Positions 24,838 through 31,925 of a stretch of DNA of 64,000 nucleotides are shown here, one piece after another. Source of the DNA: Myxococcales bacterium (GTDB lineage: Bacteria > Myxococcota > Polyangia > Polyangiales > Polyangiaceae). Under the pieces are notes generated by a model, which saw only the letters and a program-made list of their open reading frames with translations, was not told where the DNA came from and ran no database searches. How positions within the stretch are numbered: the stretch's first letter is position 1; each line of letters begins with the position of its first letter. The stretch is from positions 13,845 to 77,844 of the forward strand of contig PLXW01000053.1 in assembly GCA_003151595.1 (NCBI GenBank), given 5' to 3'. A program made the translations under genes and the position numbers.

Positions 24838-25782
24838 ATGCCCGACAAGCCGCCGCCGAGTCTTCCGCCGCAACGCGTCCGCGCGCCCGCGGTGACGATC
24901 ATGGACGACGAGGAGACGATCAACGTCATCCCGCTTTCCCCCCACTCGCGCGACCGCGGTGTCTTCACGCAGATGACCGGATTCGAAGCGGGGAGGGTGT
25001 GCGGCCTCGAAGGGGCGGAGATCACGTTCGGTCGCGCCACCTCGTGCACGCACGCCTTCGACGAAGCCAGCCTCTCGCGCGTCCACGCGCGCCTCGTTCG
25101 CAAAGACCGCGCGTACATCATCGAAGACGCGGGCTCGCGCAACGGCATCTTCGTCAACGAGGTGAAGGTTCCGCGCGCGCTGCTCCACGACGGCGATCGC
25201 GTGCGCCTCGGTTCCGCCGTGACGCTGCGGTTCCAGATGGTCGACGAGCAAGAAGAGAAGTCGCTGGTGAAGGTCTACGAGTCGAGCGTCAAAGACGGGC
25301 TCACCGGCGCGTGGAACCGGAAGTACCTCGACGAGCGTCTCGCCGCCGAGCTCTCGTTCGTGGTGCGGCATCCGGGGGCGCTGCTCGCCGTGGTGCTCGC
25401 CGACATCGATCACTTCAAGAAGATCAACGACACGTACGGCCACCTCGTGGGCGACGAAGTGCTGAAGGCCACGGCGGCGGCGATGCGCGGCGCGATCCGC
25501 ACCGAGGACCTGCTCGCGCGGTACGGCGGCGAAGAGTTCGTCGTGGTCGCGCGCGGCGTCGACCTCCGGAGCGCGACGCAGCTGGCCGAGCGGCTTCGAA
25601 TCGTGGCCGAGCGAAACCAGGTGCCGGTGGAGGGGACGTCGATCTCGCGCACGATCTCGGCCGGCGTGGCGACGCTCGAATGTTGCGGCCCCGACGCGAC
25701 GGTCGAACGCCTGCTCGGTCTCGCCGACGAGCGGCTCTACAAAGCAAAAGAGAGCGGCCGCAATCGCATCGTCGGCGGCTGA
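24838..25782 (+). CDS. FHA-GGDEF diguanylate cyclase
   Basis: 314 residues. An N-terminal forkhead-associated domain (about residues 40-130) has FGRATSC, SLSRVHARL and DAGSRNGIFVN, the phosphothreonine-binding loops. A GGDEF domain follows with active-site GGEEF and an upstream RTED that matches the RxxD inhibitory site, so product feedback by c-di-GMP is expected. It should make c-di-GMP in response to a Thr-phosphorylated partner, which suits a genome with Ser/Thr kinases. The ATG at 24838 is preferred; an upstream TTG (24817) is possible. Confidence 0.92.
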   Translation: MPDKPPPSLPPQRVRAPAVTIMDDEETINVIPLSPHSRDRGVFTQMTGFEAGRVCGLEGAEITFGRATSCTHAFDEASLSRVHARLVRKDRAYIIEDAGSRNGIFVNEVKVPRALLHDGDRVRLGSAVTLRFQMVDEQEEKSLVKVYESSVKDGLTGAWNRKYLDERLAAELSFVVRHPGALLAVVLADIDHFKKINDTYGHLVGDEVLKATAAAMRGAIRTEDLLARYGGEEFVVVARGVDLRSATQLAERLRIVAERNQVPVEGTSISRTISAGVATLECCGPDATVERLLGLADERLYKAKESGRNRIVGG

Positions 25783-25786
25783 GTCT

Positions 25787-26185
25787 CTAGAAGCAGACCC
25801 CTGCGCTGAGGCCCCAACCGAGCACGCCGACGCGCGTCGGGAACATGTGGAGCCGATCGTCGCCGAGCAGATAGAGCGCCTGCGCTTTCCGGCCCCCCAT
25901 GAGAACGTCGCGCACGCGCGACCACGGACTGGCGTCGCCGAAGCGCGGGAGGATCGGGACGTCGTCGGCATACGCGTGCGCGTGCTGCTGGTAGTTGATC
26001 CAGTAGTCGGTCGCCGCGTAGCTCTGCGCGGCCCCCTCGGCCTTCGCCGCGCCCGCCGACGAGAGCACCGCCAGCGCGACGGCTCCCATCACCGCCGCGC
26101 GAGCCCATCCGCTTGAGCGACGCGCGACGTGCGAGCGCGATGGTGGCGCCGATGCCACGGGTGAGGCGAAAAGGGCGGCGCTCAA
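25787..26185 (-). CDS. small exported protein, unknown
   Basis: 132 residues from a TTG at 26185 that overlaps the upstream stop (TTGA at 26182-26185). A GTG at 26158 is an alternative. The N-terminal Arg-rich region and hydrophobic segment (WARAAVMGAVALAVLSSAGAA) end in AKAEG, a likely signal-peptidase site. The mature part has two short conserved-looking stretches, TDYWINYQQHAHAYADD and MGGRKAQALYLLGDDRLHMF. I do not recognise it. It follows the membrane protein gene upstream and is convergent with the diguanylate cyclase gene. Confidence 0.6.
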   Translation of the reverse strand: MSAALFASPVASAPPSRSHVARRSSGWARAAVMGAVALAVLSSAGAAKAEGAAQSYAATDYWINYQQHAHAYADDVPILPRFGDASPWSRVRDVLMGGRKAQALYLLGDDRLHMFPTRVGVLGWGLSAGVCF

Positions 26186-26946
26186 AACACGAATCCGTTT
26201 CCGATGAAGCGCGGCTTGGTGTCCGCCACGCGGACGGGCTGGTTGTCCGCGTACACGTACGTGCGGGTCATGATCGCGAGCGGGATGCCGATCGCCATCA
26301 TCACGATGCCGAGGCCACCGACGATGAAGCCCGCGTTGCGCGTCTTGATCCGTCCGTCGTGATCGCTGACGTTCTCGCCGGCGATGAGCAGCGAGCCGCC
26401 CACGATCAGCGCAGCCAGGCCCGCGCCCCCGACCGCCACGCCGGCGCGATTGGCCAGGCGGCTGCCGGCGTTGAGCTCGAGGTGAACGGTGGCGTCGCTC
26501 TGCGGCAACGTGAACGATCCCGAGCTCGAGATGCCGTTCGCCGTCGACACGCGATACGTCGAGTAGCGATCGAAGTCGGCGCCGCGGCACGGCGCGATGC
26601 AGACCTGTTCCCAGGTGCTCTGCGTCGAGTGCCAGGGGATGACGATGAACGCGCCGTTCTCGTCTTTCACGCTCACGCGGCGTTCGAGCACGGCGTCGGG
26701 TCGGGTCGACGTGACGTCGACCGACATGCGGCGGTAGCGAACCTCAGCCGGCGTGGGCGCGACCGGTTCGGACGGAGTCGCGGCGGGTGCCGCCGCGGGA
26801 GGTGCGGCGGCCGGTGCGGGCGCGGCCGGTGCGGGCGCAACTCCGGGAGGCGGCGGAGGATCGGCGTAGGCGTTCGTCGTCGCGATCAGCGAGAGCGCGC
26901 AGACGGTGACGAACGTAGCTCCAGCGGTTTTCAAGAGGGACCTCAT
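26182..26946 (-). CDS. exported protein with Pro/Ala linker and two C-terminal membrane segments
   Basis: 254 residues. A signal peptide (cleavage near NAYADPP) is followed by a Pro/Ala-rich linker (about residues 29-65) and a beta domain with VCIAPC and a tyrosine-rich stretch. Two hydrophobic helices follow (VGGAGLAALIVGGSLLIAG and VGGLGIVMMAIGIPLAIMT). This layout, a small beta domain plus a paired-helix tail, is common in myxobacterial envelope proteins of unknown role. The ATG at 26946 is 82 bp from the divergent lipid kinase start. It is coupled to the next gene by TTGA. Confidence 0.68.
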   Translation of the reverse strand: MRSLLKTAGATFVTVCALSLIATTNAYADPPPPPGVAPAPAAPAPAAAPPAAAPAATPSEPVAPTPAEVRYRRMSVDVTSTRPDAVLERRVSVKDENGAFIVIPWHSTQSTWEQVCIAPCRGADFDRYSTYRVSTANGISSSGSFTLPQSDATVHLELNAGSRLANRAGVAVGGAGLAALIVGGSLLIAGENVSDHDGRIKTRNAGFIVGGLGIVMMAIGIPLAIMTRTYVYADNQPVRVADTKPRFIGNGFVF

Positions 26947-27015
26947 AGGTGGATGGACCCGACACCGGTGCACTTCGGATGCCACGCAATCGCGCGCGCG
27001 CGGATGGGCTAGCGC

Positions 27016-27021
27016 TAAAGT
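27016..27021 (+). promoter_or_regulatory. putative -10 element (TAAAGT)
   Basis: TANNNT hexamer with a 7-nt spacer to the ATG of the lipid kinase gene at 27029. Confidence 0.45.
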
Positions 27022-27028
27022 GGGTGGG

Positions 27029-28051
27029 ATGAGCAACGCGACCCATCTCCTCGTCGCGAACCCGACCGCGCAGAGCGGGCGCAACGCGGAACGAATCGCG
27101 CGCGCGCAGTCGTGGCTGGCGACGAACGGGATCGCGTGCGACCTGCTCCCGACGTTGCCCGGTGGGAAGACGATCGACGCGGTCACGCGCGCGCTCGACG
27201 CCGGCGGCGCGTACCGCGTGGTGATCGCGATGGGGGGCGACGGAACGTTTCGCGAGGTGGCCGCGGGGCTACTCGCGAGCGCCCGTCGTGAGGCGATCGC
27301 GCTGGGGATGATGCCGACGGGGACGGCGAACGATCAGGGGCGGAGCTTCGGCCTCGATGCGACGCCGGAAGCGCTGGAGAAGAACCTCGCGGTGATCGCG
27401 GCGGGTCACGAGACGCGGCTCGACGCGGGGCGCATTCGCGCGCTGACGGCGAGCGGAGAGCTGCTGGCGGAGACGGCGTTCTTCGACTCGGCGGGGTGGG
27501 GGATCAGCGCGCGCGTGCTGGCGGCGAGGAACGAAGACCGGCGCGTGGTGGAGACGATCGAGGTGCTGCGCGACGTGTACCGCGATCAGCTGGTGTACGC
27601 GGGGGCGTTCGCGCGAACGTTTCTCGAGTCGTATGTCGTGTCGGACAAGTTCGACGCGCGAGTGGACGCCGATGGCGTGGTGCACGAGCTGACGGGGCTG
27701 ACGGATCTCGTGATCAAGGGGACGCGCGTGTACGCCGGCGCGTGGATCTTGGACAAGACGAGCGCGCACGACGATGGACTGTTCGAGGTGGTGCCGTTCC
27801 GTGGGAAGCGCGACTGGATGGCGAAGTCGATCGTGACGCTCGAAGGGAGTCCGGTGAGCGGGGAGATGTTGAGCGCGGTGGGGGCGGCGGTGTCGACCGG
27901 GTTTCGGGCGAGGCGGATGGGGATCGCGTTCACGCTGCCGAGGGATGTGAAGCATGCGGCGCAGATCGATGGGGAGGAGTGGGTTGCGTCGGAGAGGGTG
28001 GAGATCGAGGTGGTGGAGCGGGCGGTGAGGCTGATCGTGCCGGGGGGGTGA
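27029..28051 (+). CDS. diacylglycerol/lipid kinase family protein (YegS/DgkB-like)
   Basis: 340 residues of the NAD-kinase/DAGK fold. HLLVANPTAQSGRNA at the N-terminus, the nucleotide loop GGDGTF (residues 69-74) and PTGTANDQGRS are clear. The C-terminal beta-sandwich part follows. It phosphorylates diacylglycerol or a similar lipid at the inner membrane face using ATP. GTG starts and a strongly G-rich 3' end (27900-28051) are notable, but the reading frame is intact. TAAAGT lies 7 nt before the ATG. Confidence 0.9.
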   Translation: MSNATHLLVANPTAQSGRNAERIARAQSWLATNGIACDLLPTLPGGKTIDAVTRALDAGGAYRVVIAMGGDGTFREVAAGLLASARREAIALGMMPTGTANDQGRSFGLDATPEALEKNLAVIAAGHETRLDAGRIRALTASGELLAETAFFDSAGWGISARVLAARNEDRRVVETIEVLRDVYRDQLVYAGAFARTFLESYVVSDKFDARVDADGVVHELTGLTDLVIKGTRVYAGAWILDKTSAHDDGLFEVVPFRGKRDWMAKSIVTLEGSPVSGEMLSAVGAAVSTGFRARRMGIAFTLPRDVKHAAQIDGEEWVASERVEIEVVERAVRLIVPGG

Positions 28052-28104
28052 GCCGCGTCACGTGGTGGTCGTGAGGCGCCTTGCGTTAGCGCTCCGCTCG
28101 TCCA

Positions 28105-28758
28105 ATGTACGGGTTGCTCATGACTACCTTGCGCCCAGCCGCACAGCGGCTGCATCGAAGACCCCTCGTCGCGGCGTTGCTCGGTTGCGCGCTCGGAGCG
28201 TGCAACGGGGAGATCACGTCGGAGGTGCGCGCGCCTTCGGACGCGTCGACCGAGCCATTCGACGGCAGCCCCTCGTCACCGGCCCCGCCATCGGACGCTT
28301 CGATCGGGCCATTCGACGGCAGCCCCTCGTCGGCGTCGCCGCCGTCGACCGCTGGCTGTACGGGCGCTCCACCAAACGAAGCGCCACCCCCGTCCACGAC
28401 CGATGGCAAATGTTCGCTCGTCGGTACTTGGGACGAGCGCTCGCCGGCCGACGGTACGGACCCGCCGACGCAGGCGTCGTTGATCTTCGATGCGGAGGGG
28501 AACTGGTTCGGCGGCACCTATCAGGGCGCGGTCTGCGCGACCGAGTTCATGTACGGCACGTACGCGCTGGGCGGCGGCATGTTCACGATCACCACCGGCT
28601 ACGGCATGGGGCCGCAGTGCGACCCATCGGCCGCTGCGGGATCGGCGATCACGTTCAACGGAGACTGCACGACGGCGTCTCTTCGCGACCTCACGGACAA
28701 CTGCACCGGCGCGCGCCTCTACTTGATGGATGGCACGACGATGACCAAGCGGCCATGA
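28105..28758 (+). CDS. lipoprotein with duplicated Ser/Pro linker
   Basis: 217 residues (or 212 from the ATG at 28120). The signal peptide ends in LGAC (lipobox). A linker follows in which a block of about 16 residues ending in PFDGSPSS is repeated almost exactly (nucleotides about 28240-28335). The C-terminal domain, with Cys pairs (GKCSLVGTWDE, GAVCAT, DNCTGA), looks like a small lipocalin-type or META-like beta barrel. The function is unknown. Its stop overlaps the next start by 4 nt (ATGA at 28755-28758). Confidence 0.7.
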   Translation: MYGLLMTTLRPAAQRLHRRPLVAALLGCALGACNGEITSEVRAPSDASTEPFDGSPSSPAPPSDASIGPFDGSPSSASPPSTAGCTGAPPNEAPPPSTTDGKCSLVGTWDERSPADGTDPPTQASLIFDAEGNWFGGTYQGAVCATEFMYGTYALGGGMFTITTGYGMGPQCDPSAAAGSAITFNGDCTTASLRDLTDNCTGARLYLMDGTTMTKRP

Positions 28759-30002
28759 GACGAGAAGCATGGGGAGTCGCTTCAGCGATTTCGTTCACGT
28801 TGCTCGCGTGCGGGATCCGCGCTTCCGATACCGCGCCGACGCAGCCTGAAGCCGGCTTGCGGACGCAGCCTGAAGCCGGCTCGCCCACGCAGCCTGAGGC
28901 CGGCCCGCCCGCGCAAGCTGAGGCTGGCCCGCCCGCGCACTGCCCGGTCTCGACCACGATGGACGCGGGCTCGTCTTCCTTCCCGATCGACGTGTCCGAC
29001 GGGTCGGCAGCGCCGACCGTCGACGAGTGCGGGCTCGAACCGCTCGGCACGCCCGGCGATCCGCAGACCGATCCCCACAACTGCGGGTCGTGCAGCCACG
29101 ACTGCGGCGGAGGGGCGTGCGTCGCCGGGCGGTGTCAGGCCTGCCTTCTCGCGAGCACCCCCGTGGGGTTCGGAGGCGCTCTCGCGATCGACGGGGACTT
29201 CGTCTACTTCGACGGCCAGGACGAGCCGGAGACCGTCGCACGAGTCCCGACGCGTGGGGGGCCGAGCGAAGTCGTCTTCACTTCGCCGAACGCGGGCATC
29301 CTCTGGTTCGGCATCGACGCGGGCACGCTTTACGTGGTCACGTTCGTGGAGAGTCAGAGCGGAGGGACCGGAGCACTTCTCCGGCTTCCCGCGGCCGGCG
29401 GCCCTTCAACGACTCTCGCGACGTTCGCCTCTATGCCCGGCTCGGCGACCATGGCGGCCGACACGGTGTATGTCGCGCTCGACGTAGGCCCCGGCGACGT
29501 CGAGGTGCACGCTGTGCCGAAGTCGGGCGCGACTGCCGTGACGCTCCCGGCGGCTACGGCCTTTCTCGGCGTCGTCGATCCGCAGGCGTATCTTCTGAGC
29601 TCGACCGGCGCGATGCAGAGCGTGGCGAAAACGGGAGGCGCCGCCACGAACGTGCCTGGCGGCCAGCGGCTCGACGGGTTCAGCACCACGGAGACGTTCG
29701 ATGGGCTCCTCTACGTTTCGGTAGGACCCTCGATCGTCACGTTCGATCCGTCGACGAGCGCGTTTGCGACGATCGTCGCGGGTGAGCAACGTCCGGAGTC
29801 CATCGGGATCGACTCGACCGGAACGTACTGGACCGCTTCGAACGCGATTCGATGGTTGCCCGCCGGCGCGAGCGTTCCCGCGACGCTCTGGACCATCCTC
29901 GGCAACTCGCCATACGGCGTGCTTCTCGATTCGACGAGCGTCTACTGGACGCAACCCGCGGGGGATCTGTACGTGCCGATGCTTCTCAAGCTCGCGAAGT
30001 GA
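28755..30002 (+). CDS. lipoprotein with TQPEAG repeats and beta-propeller-like domain
   Basis: 415 residues. The signal peptide has its lipobox at LLAC. Five tandem copies of an 8-residue Pro/Glu repeat of the type TQPEAGxP follow (about residues 33-70), then a Cys-rich module with NCGSCSHDC. About six blades of a YWTD/NHL-like propeller complete the protein (GGALAIDGDFVYFDG, TLYVVTF, TVYVALD, GLLYVSV, TYWTAS, SVYWTQ). The Cys module plus propeller layout is widespread in myxobacterial surface lipoproteins of unknown role. It is translationally coupled to the preceding lipoprotein. Confidence 0.75.
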   Translation: MRREAWGVASAISFTLLACGIRASDTAPTQPEAGLRTQPEAGSPTQPEAGPPAQAEAGPPAHCPVSTTMDAGSSSFPIDVSDGSAAPTVDECGLEPLGTPGDPQTDPHNCGSCSHDCGGGACVAGRCQACLLASTPVGFGGALAIDGDFVYFDGQDEPETVARVPTRGGPSEVVFTSPNAGILWFGIDAGTLYVVTFVESQSGGTGALLRLPAAGGPSTTLATFASMPGSATMAADTVYVALDVGPGDVEVHAVPKSGATAVTLPAATAFLGVVDPQAYLLSSTGAMQSVAKTGGAATNVPGGQRLDGFSTTETFDGLLYVSVGPSIVTFDPSTSAFATIVAGEQRPESIGIDSTGTYWTASNAIRWLPAGASVPATLWTILGNSPYGVLLDSTSVYWTQPAGDLYVPMLLKLAK

Positions 30003-30020
30003 TGGTGAAGAGCGGGACGG

Positions 30021-30124
30021 CGAACGCGACGCCGACCGACCGCGACCGCGACGCCGACCCCGACCGCGACCGCGACCCCGAACGTGACCGCGAACGTGAC
30101 CGCGAATCCGAACGCGACCGCGAG
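30021..30124 (+). repeat. hexanucleotide microsatellite (GACCGC/GAACGY)
   Basis: About 17 imperfect tandem hexamers stand between a lipoprotein stop (30002) and the four-helix-bundle locus. The same hexamer family encodes the linker at 19138-19228. A short frame from the ATG at 30002 reads through it as Arg-Asp/Arg-Glu pairs, but this is not convincing as a gene. Confidence 0.7.
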
Positions 30125-30223
30125 GGACGCTATGGTCGCAACCTCGTGCCAGCCTGCGGCTGTCACTCCGGTCGCAACAGATAAGGCGCGCTCGCTCGGT
30201 GGGCTCGAGGGATCTTTTACATC

Positions 30224-30273
30224 GTGGGTCATTGGGAGCCTGTCGCTGCGCTTGGAGGCTCCCAATGACCCAC
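30224..30273 (+). promoter_or_regulatory. perfect 17-bp hairpin covering ribosome site and start codon
   Basis: GTGGGTCATTGGGAGCC (30224-30240) pairs perfectly with 30257-30273 across a 16-nt loop. The GGAGG ribosome site (30254-30258) straddles loop and stem, and the ATG at 30265 lies inside the stem. In RNA this would lock initiation of the four-helix-bundle protein. It could also end transcription from upstream. Confidence 0.65.
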
Positions 30274-30600
30274 TCTTTGAAGATGCAAGGACTCGATTGT
30301 TACCAAGTTGCGAAGGCGATCGCGGTGCGGGTGCACGAGGCTAAGATCGGGGATAGCGAGCTGAGGGATCAGGCAACGCGGGCGGCGAAGAGTACGTTTC
30401 TAAGACTTGCCGAGGGGCTGCCGAACGACGGCGTCGGGATGCGTCGCAAGTACTTCACCGAAGCGAACAACTCACTGCACGAGGTGGTCGCCGCAGTGGA
30501 TCTCGCGAATGCGATCGGGGCGATCGATTCGGCGACGGCACGCGAAGTCATCGAGTTGAGCGCGAGGCTCAAGCCGATGATTCGCGGGTTGCTGCGTTAG
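30265..30600 (+). CDS. four-helix-bundle protein (23S rRNA intervening-sequence/Avd-like family)
   Basis: 111 residues forming four amphipathic helices. Family-typical positions are the N-terminal (L)DCYQVAKAIAVRVHEA, SELRDQATRAAKSTFLRLAEG, RKYFTEANNSLHEVVAAVD and the last helix ending SARLKPMIRGLL. Relatives are encoded in intervening sequences of 23S rRNA genes and, as Avd, in diversity-generating retroelements, where they bind nucleic acid. No reverse transcriptase or rRNA is present here. The start is set by GGAGG 6 nt upstream. The start codon lies inside a perfect hairpin, and a 22-bp repeat array follows 9 bp after the stop. Confidence 0.88.
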   Translation: MTHSLKMQGLDCYQVAKAIAVRVHEAKIGDSELRDQATRAAKSTFLRLAEGLPNDGVGMRRKYFTEANNSLHEVVAAVDLANAIGAIDSATAREVIELSARLKPMIRGLLR

Positions 30601-30609
30601 TAGCGAATC

Positions 30610-30917
30610 CCGCTTCGTGACGATCTCGATCGCGGATCGATCGCCGCTCGATCCGCGATCGCGAGCCGCACGATCGCCGGTCGACGAGCGATCGATCCGA
30701 GATCGATCGCCAGTCGATTGGTCATCGCTCGCCTATCGATCCGCCGTCCAGACACCATCGACGCGCGATCGATCGGCAGTCGATCTCGGATCGATGACCA
30801 ATCGATCGGAGACGGATCGGCAGTCGATCCGAGATCGATAGCCAATCGATCGACGCTCAATTGGCAGTCGATCCGAGATCGATAGCCAGTCGATCGGCGA
30901 TCGATAGCCAGTCGATC
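30610..30917. repeat. 22-bp degenerate tandem array, 14 units
   Basis: Fourteen consecutive units, twelve of exactly 22 bp and one pair of 23 plus 21 bp, fill the gap after the four-helix-bundle gene. The shared core is GATCGATAGCCAGTCGATC; units from 30764 onward are best conserved and the left ones are worn. Cores are partly palindromic (GATCGAT...ATCGATC). Short frames through it on both strands are artefacts of the repeat. Confidence 0.8.
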
Positions 30918-31158
30918 CGCCGCGCCCGACGCCGCTTCCTCATGGACTTCACGCCGTCTTCACGCCGTCTTCACGCCGACTCGCGTCCGAGCGCGACCTC
31001 GCAACAGCGCGGAACTGCGTCGCAATCGGCGCCCCGCGTCAAAGTCCATGTGAAGTCCACCACAACTCCAGATGGCCGAGACATCTGTTGGTTCAGGAGG
31101 ACGCGAAACGAAGCGACCTGTCCACGTCCACCGTTCCAACGAAAGCGAGACTGCCATC
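30918..31158. other. gap with an 11-bp triplicate and inverted arms
   Basis: Follows the 22-bp array. TTCACGCCGTC occurs three times in tandem (30948-30980; the last copy ends GAC). TGGACTTCAC (30943-30952) is inverted at 31050-31059. The 11-bp unit is half the period of the neighbouring array. I see no gene; a weak promoter for the next gene may lie here. Confidence 0.5.
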
Positions 31159-31800
31159 ATGAAGACCACGAACGACACGATCACCGGCGATGCGCGCATC
31201 CGTGACGAAGCGCAGGACGCCACGACCGCGAGCGCTGCCCGCGCGGCGCTGCCCTACGTCAAGGCGCCGCCAACCATTTCCATCCCGCCCGTTCCCGTGG
31301 GGATCGTGACCGTGCCCCCGGCGCAGCTTCGCGCCCAGCTTCCGCGAAAGGAGGAGCTGGAGCTGATGCCCGACGTCGAGAGCGAGATGGCTCGCTTCGA
31401 CGACTACGCCGAGGTCTTCGGAAAGACGGCTCCGTCGCGGGCCGTGGTCGAACAGTCGCTGAGCTCAGCGCATGAGTGGTCTCACCTGCGAATGCAGTTG
31501 AGCGCGTGGGAGCGGTACGCACAGTCGCAGGAGGCGATGGCGTGGGTGAGCGCGCGAGGGTTCATCCGGCGGCTGTCGCCGGCGTTCGCGCTGGCCGTGG
31601 AGACGGATGTCGCGATCGAGGTGAGCTACCCCTCGCTCGGGCGGTTGTTCGGGGTGCGCGCGTCGATCGCGAAGCGCGCCGCTGCAGTGCGGATCGCGAA
31701 TGCGGATGAGAAGGCGGCGGGGCGGCCGGCGTACAAGGGCGAGGCGGGAAAGCGACGCCGGAGAGCGGATGAGAGGGCGGCGTTGGCGGCGCGGGAGTGA
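31159..31800 (+). CDS. unrecognised protein with basic C-terminus
   Basis: 213 residues. A Pro-rich N-terminal part (ISIPPVPVGIVTVPPAQL) precedes a helical core (about residues 75-165). The tail is Lys/Arg/Ala-rich (GEAGKRRRRADERAALAARE) and could bind nucleic acid. No signal peptide or membrane segment is seen. I do not recognise the family. It lies next to the four-helix-bundle gene and its repeat array on the same strand, which makes a functional link possible but unproven. Confidence 0.6.
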   Translation: MKTTNDTITGDARIRDEAQDATTASAARAALPYVKAPPTISIPPVPVGIVTVPPAQLRAQLPRKEELELMPDVESEMARFDDYAEVFGKTAPSRAVVEQSLSSAHEWSHLRMQLSAWERYAQSQEAMAWVSARGFIRRLSPAFALAVETDVAIEVSYPSLGRLFGVRASIAKRAAAVRIANADEKAAGRPAYKGEAGKRRRRADERAALAARE

Positions 31801-31925
31801 GGCGGTGGAGTTGCAGTCCCCCAATCACAAGTCACCCTGTGTAGGAAACTCTCCCCGCTGATTCGCGTATGACGCGATCTGGCACGAGCGCCCCAGGGCC
31901 CCGTTCGTCACACTGAACGATCCAG

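Noticed and set aside
23074..25971. Very long open frame on the minus strand across the transferase, membrane protein and FHA-GGDEF genes
   Set aside because: It is Arg/His/Asp-rich with no recognisable domain and runs antisense to clear genes; it is a product of high GC content.
30002..30184. Short plus-strand frame beginning TGATG after the lipoprotein, rich in Arg-Asp pairs
   Set aside because: It consists of hexanucleotide repeats and has no ribosome site or domain; the opposite strand gives an equally artificial hydrophobic frame.
30617..30841. Short frames on both strands within the 22-bp array
   Set aside because: Both follow the repeat period and neither has a ribosome site; the 22-bp unit is not a multiple of three.
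30610..30917. CRISPR array
   Set aside because: Repeats are contiguous with no spacers and are degenerate, and there are no cas genes.
30265..31158. Diversity-generating retroelement (Avd-like protein plus repeats)
   Set aside because: No reverse transcriptase and no template/variable repeat pair with adenine-specific differences is visible.
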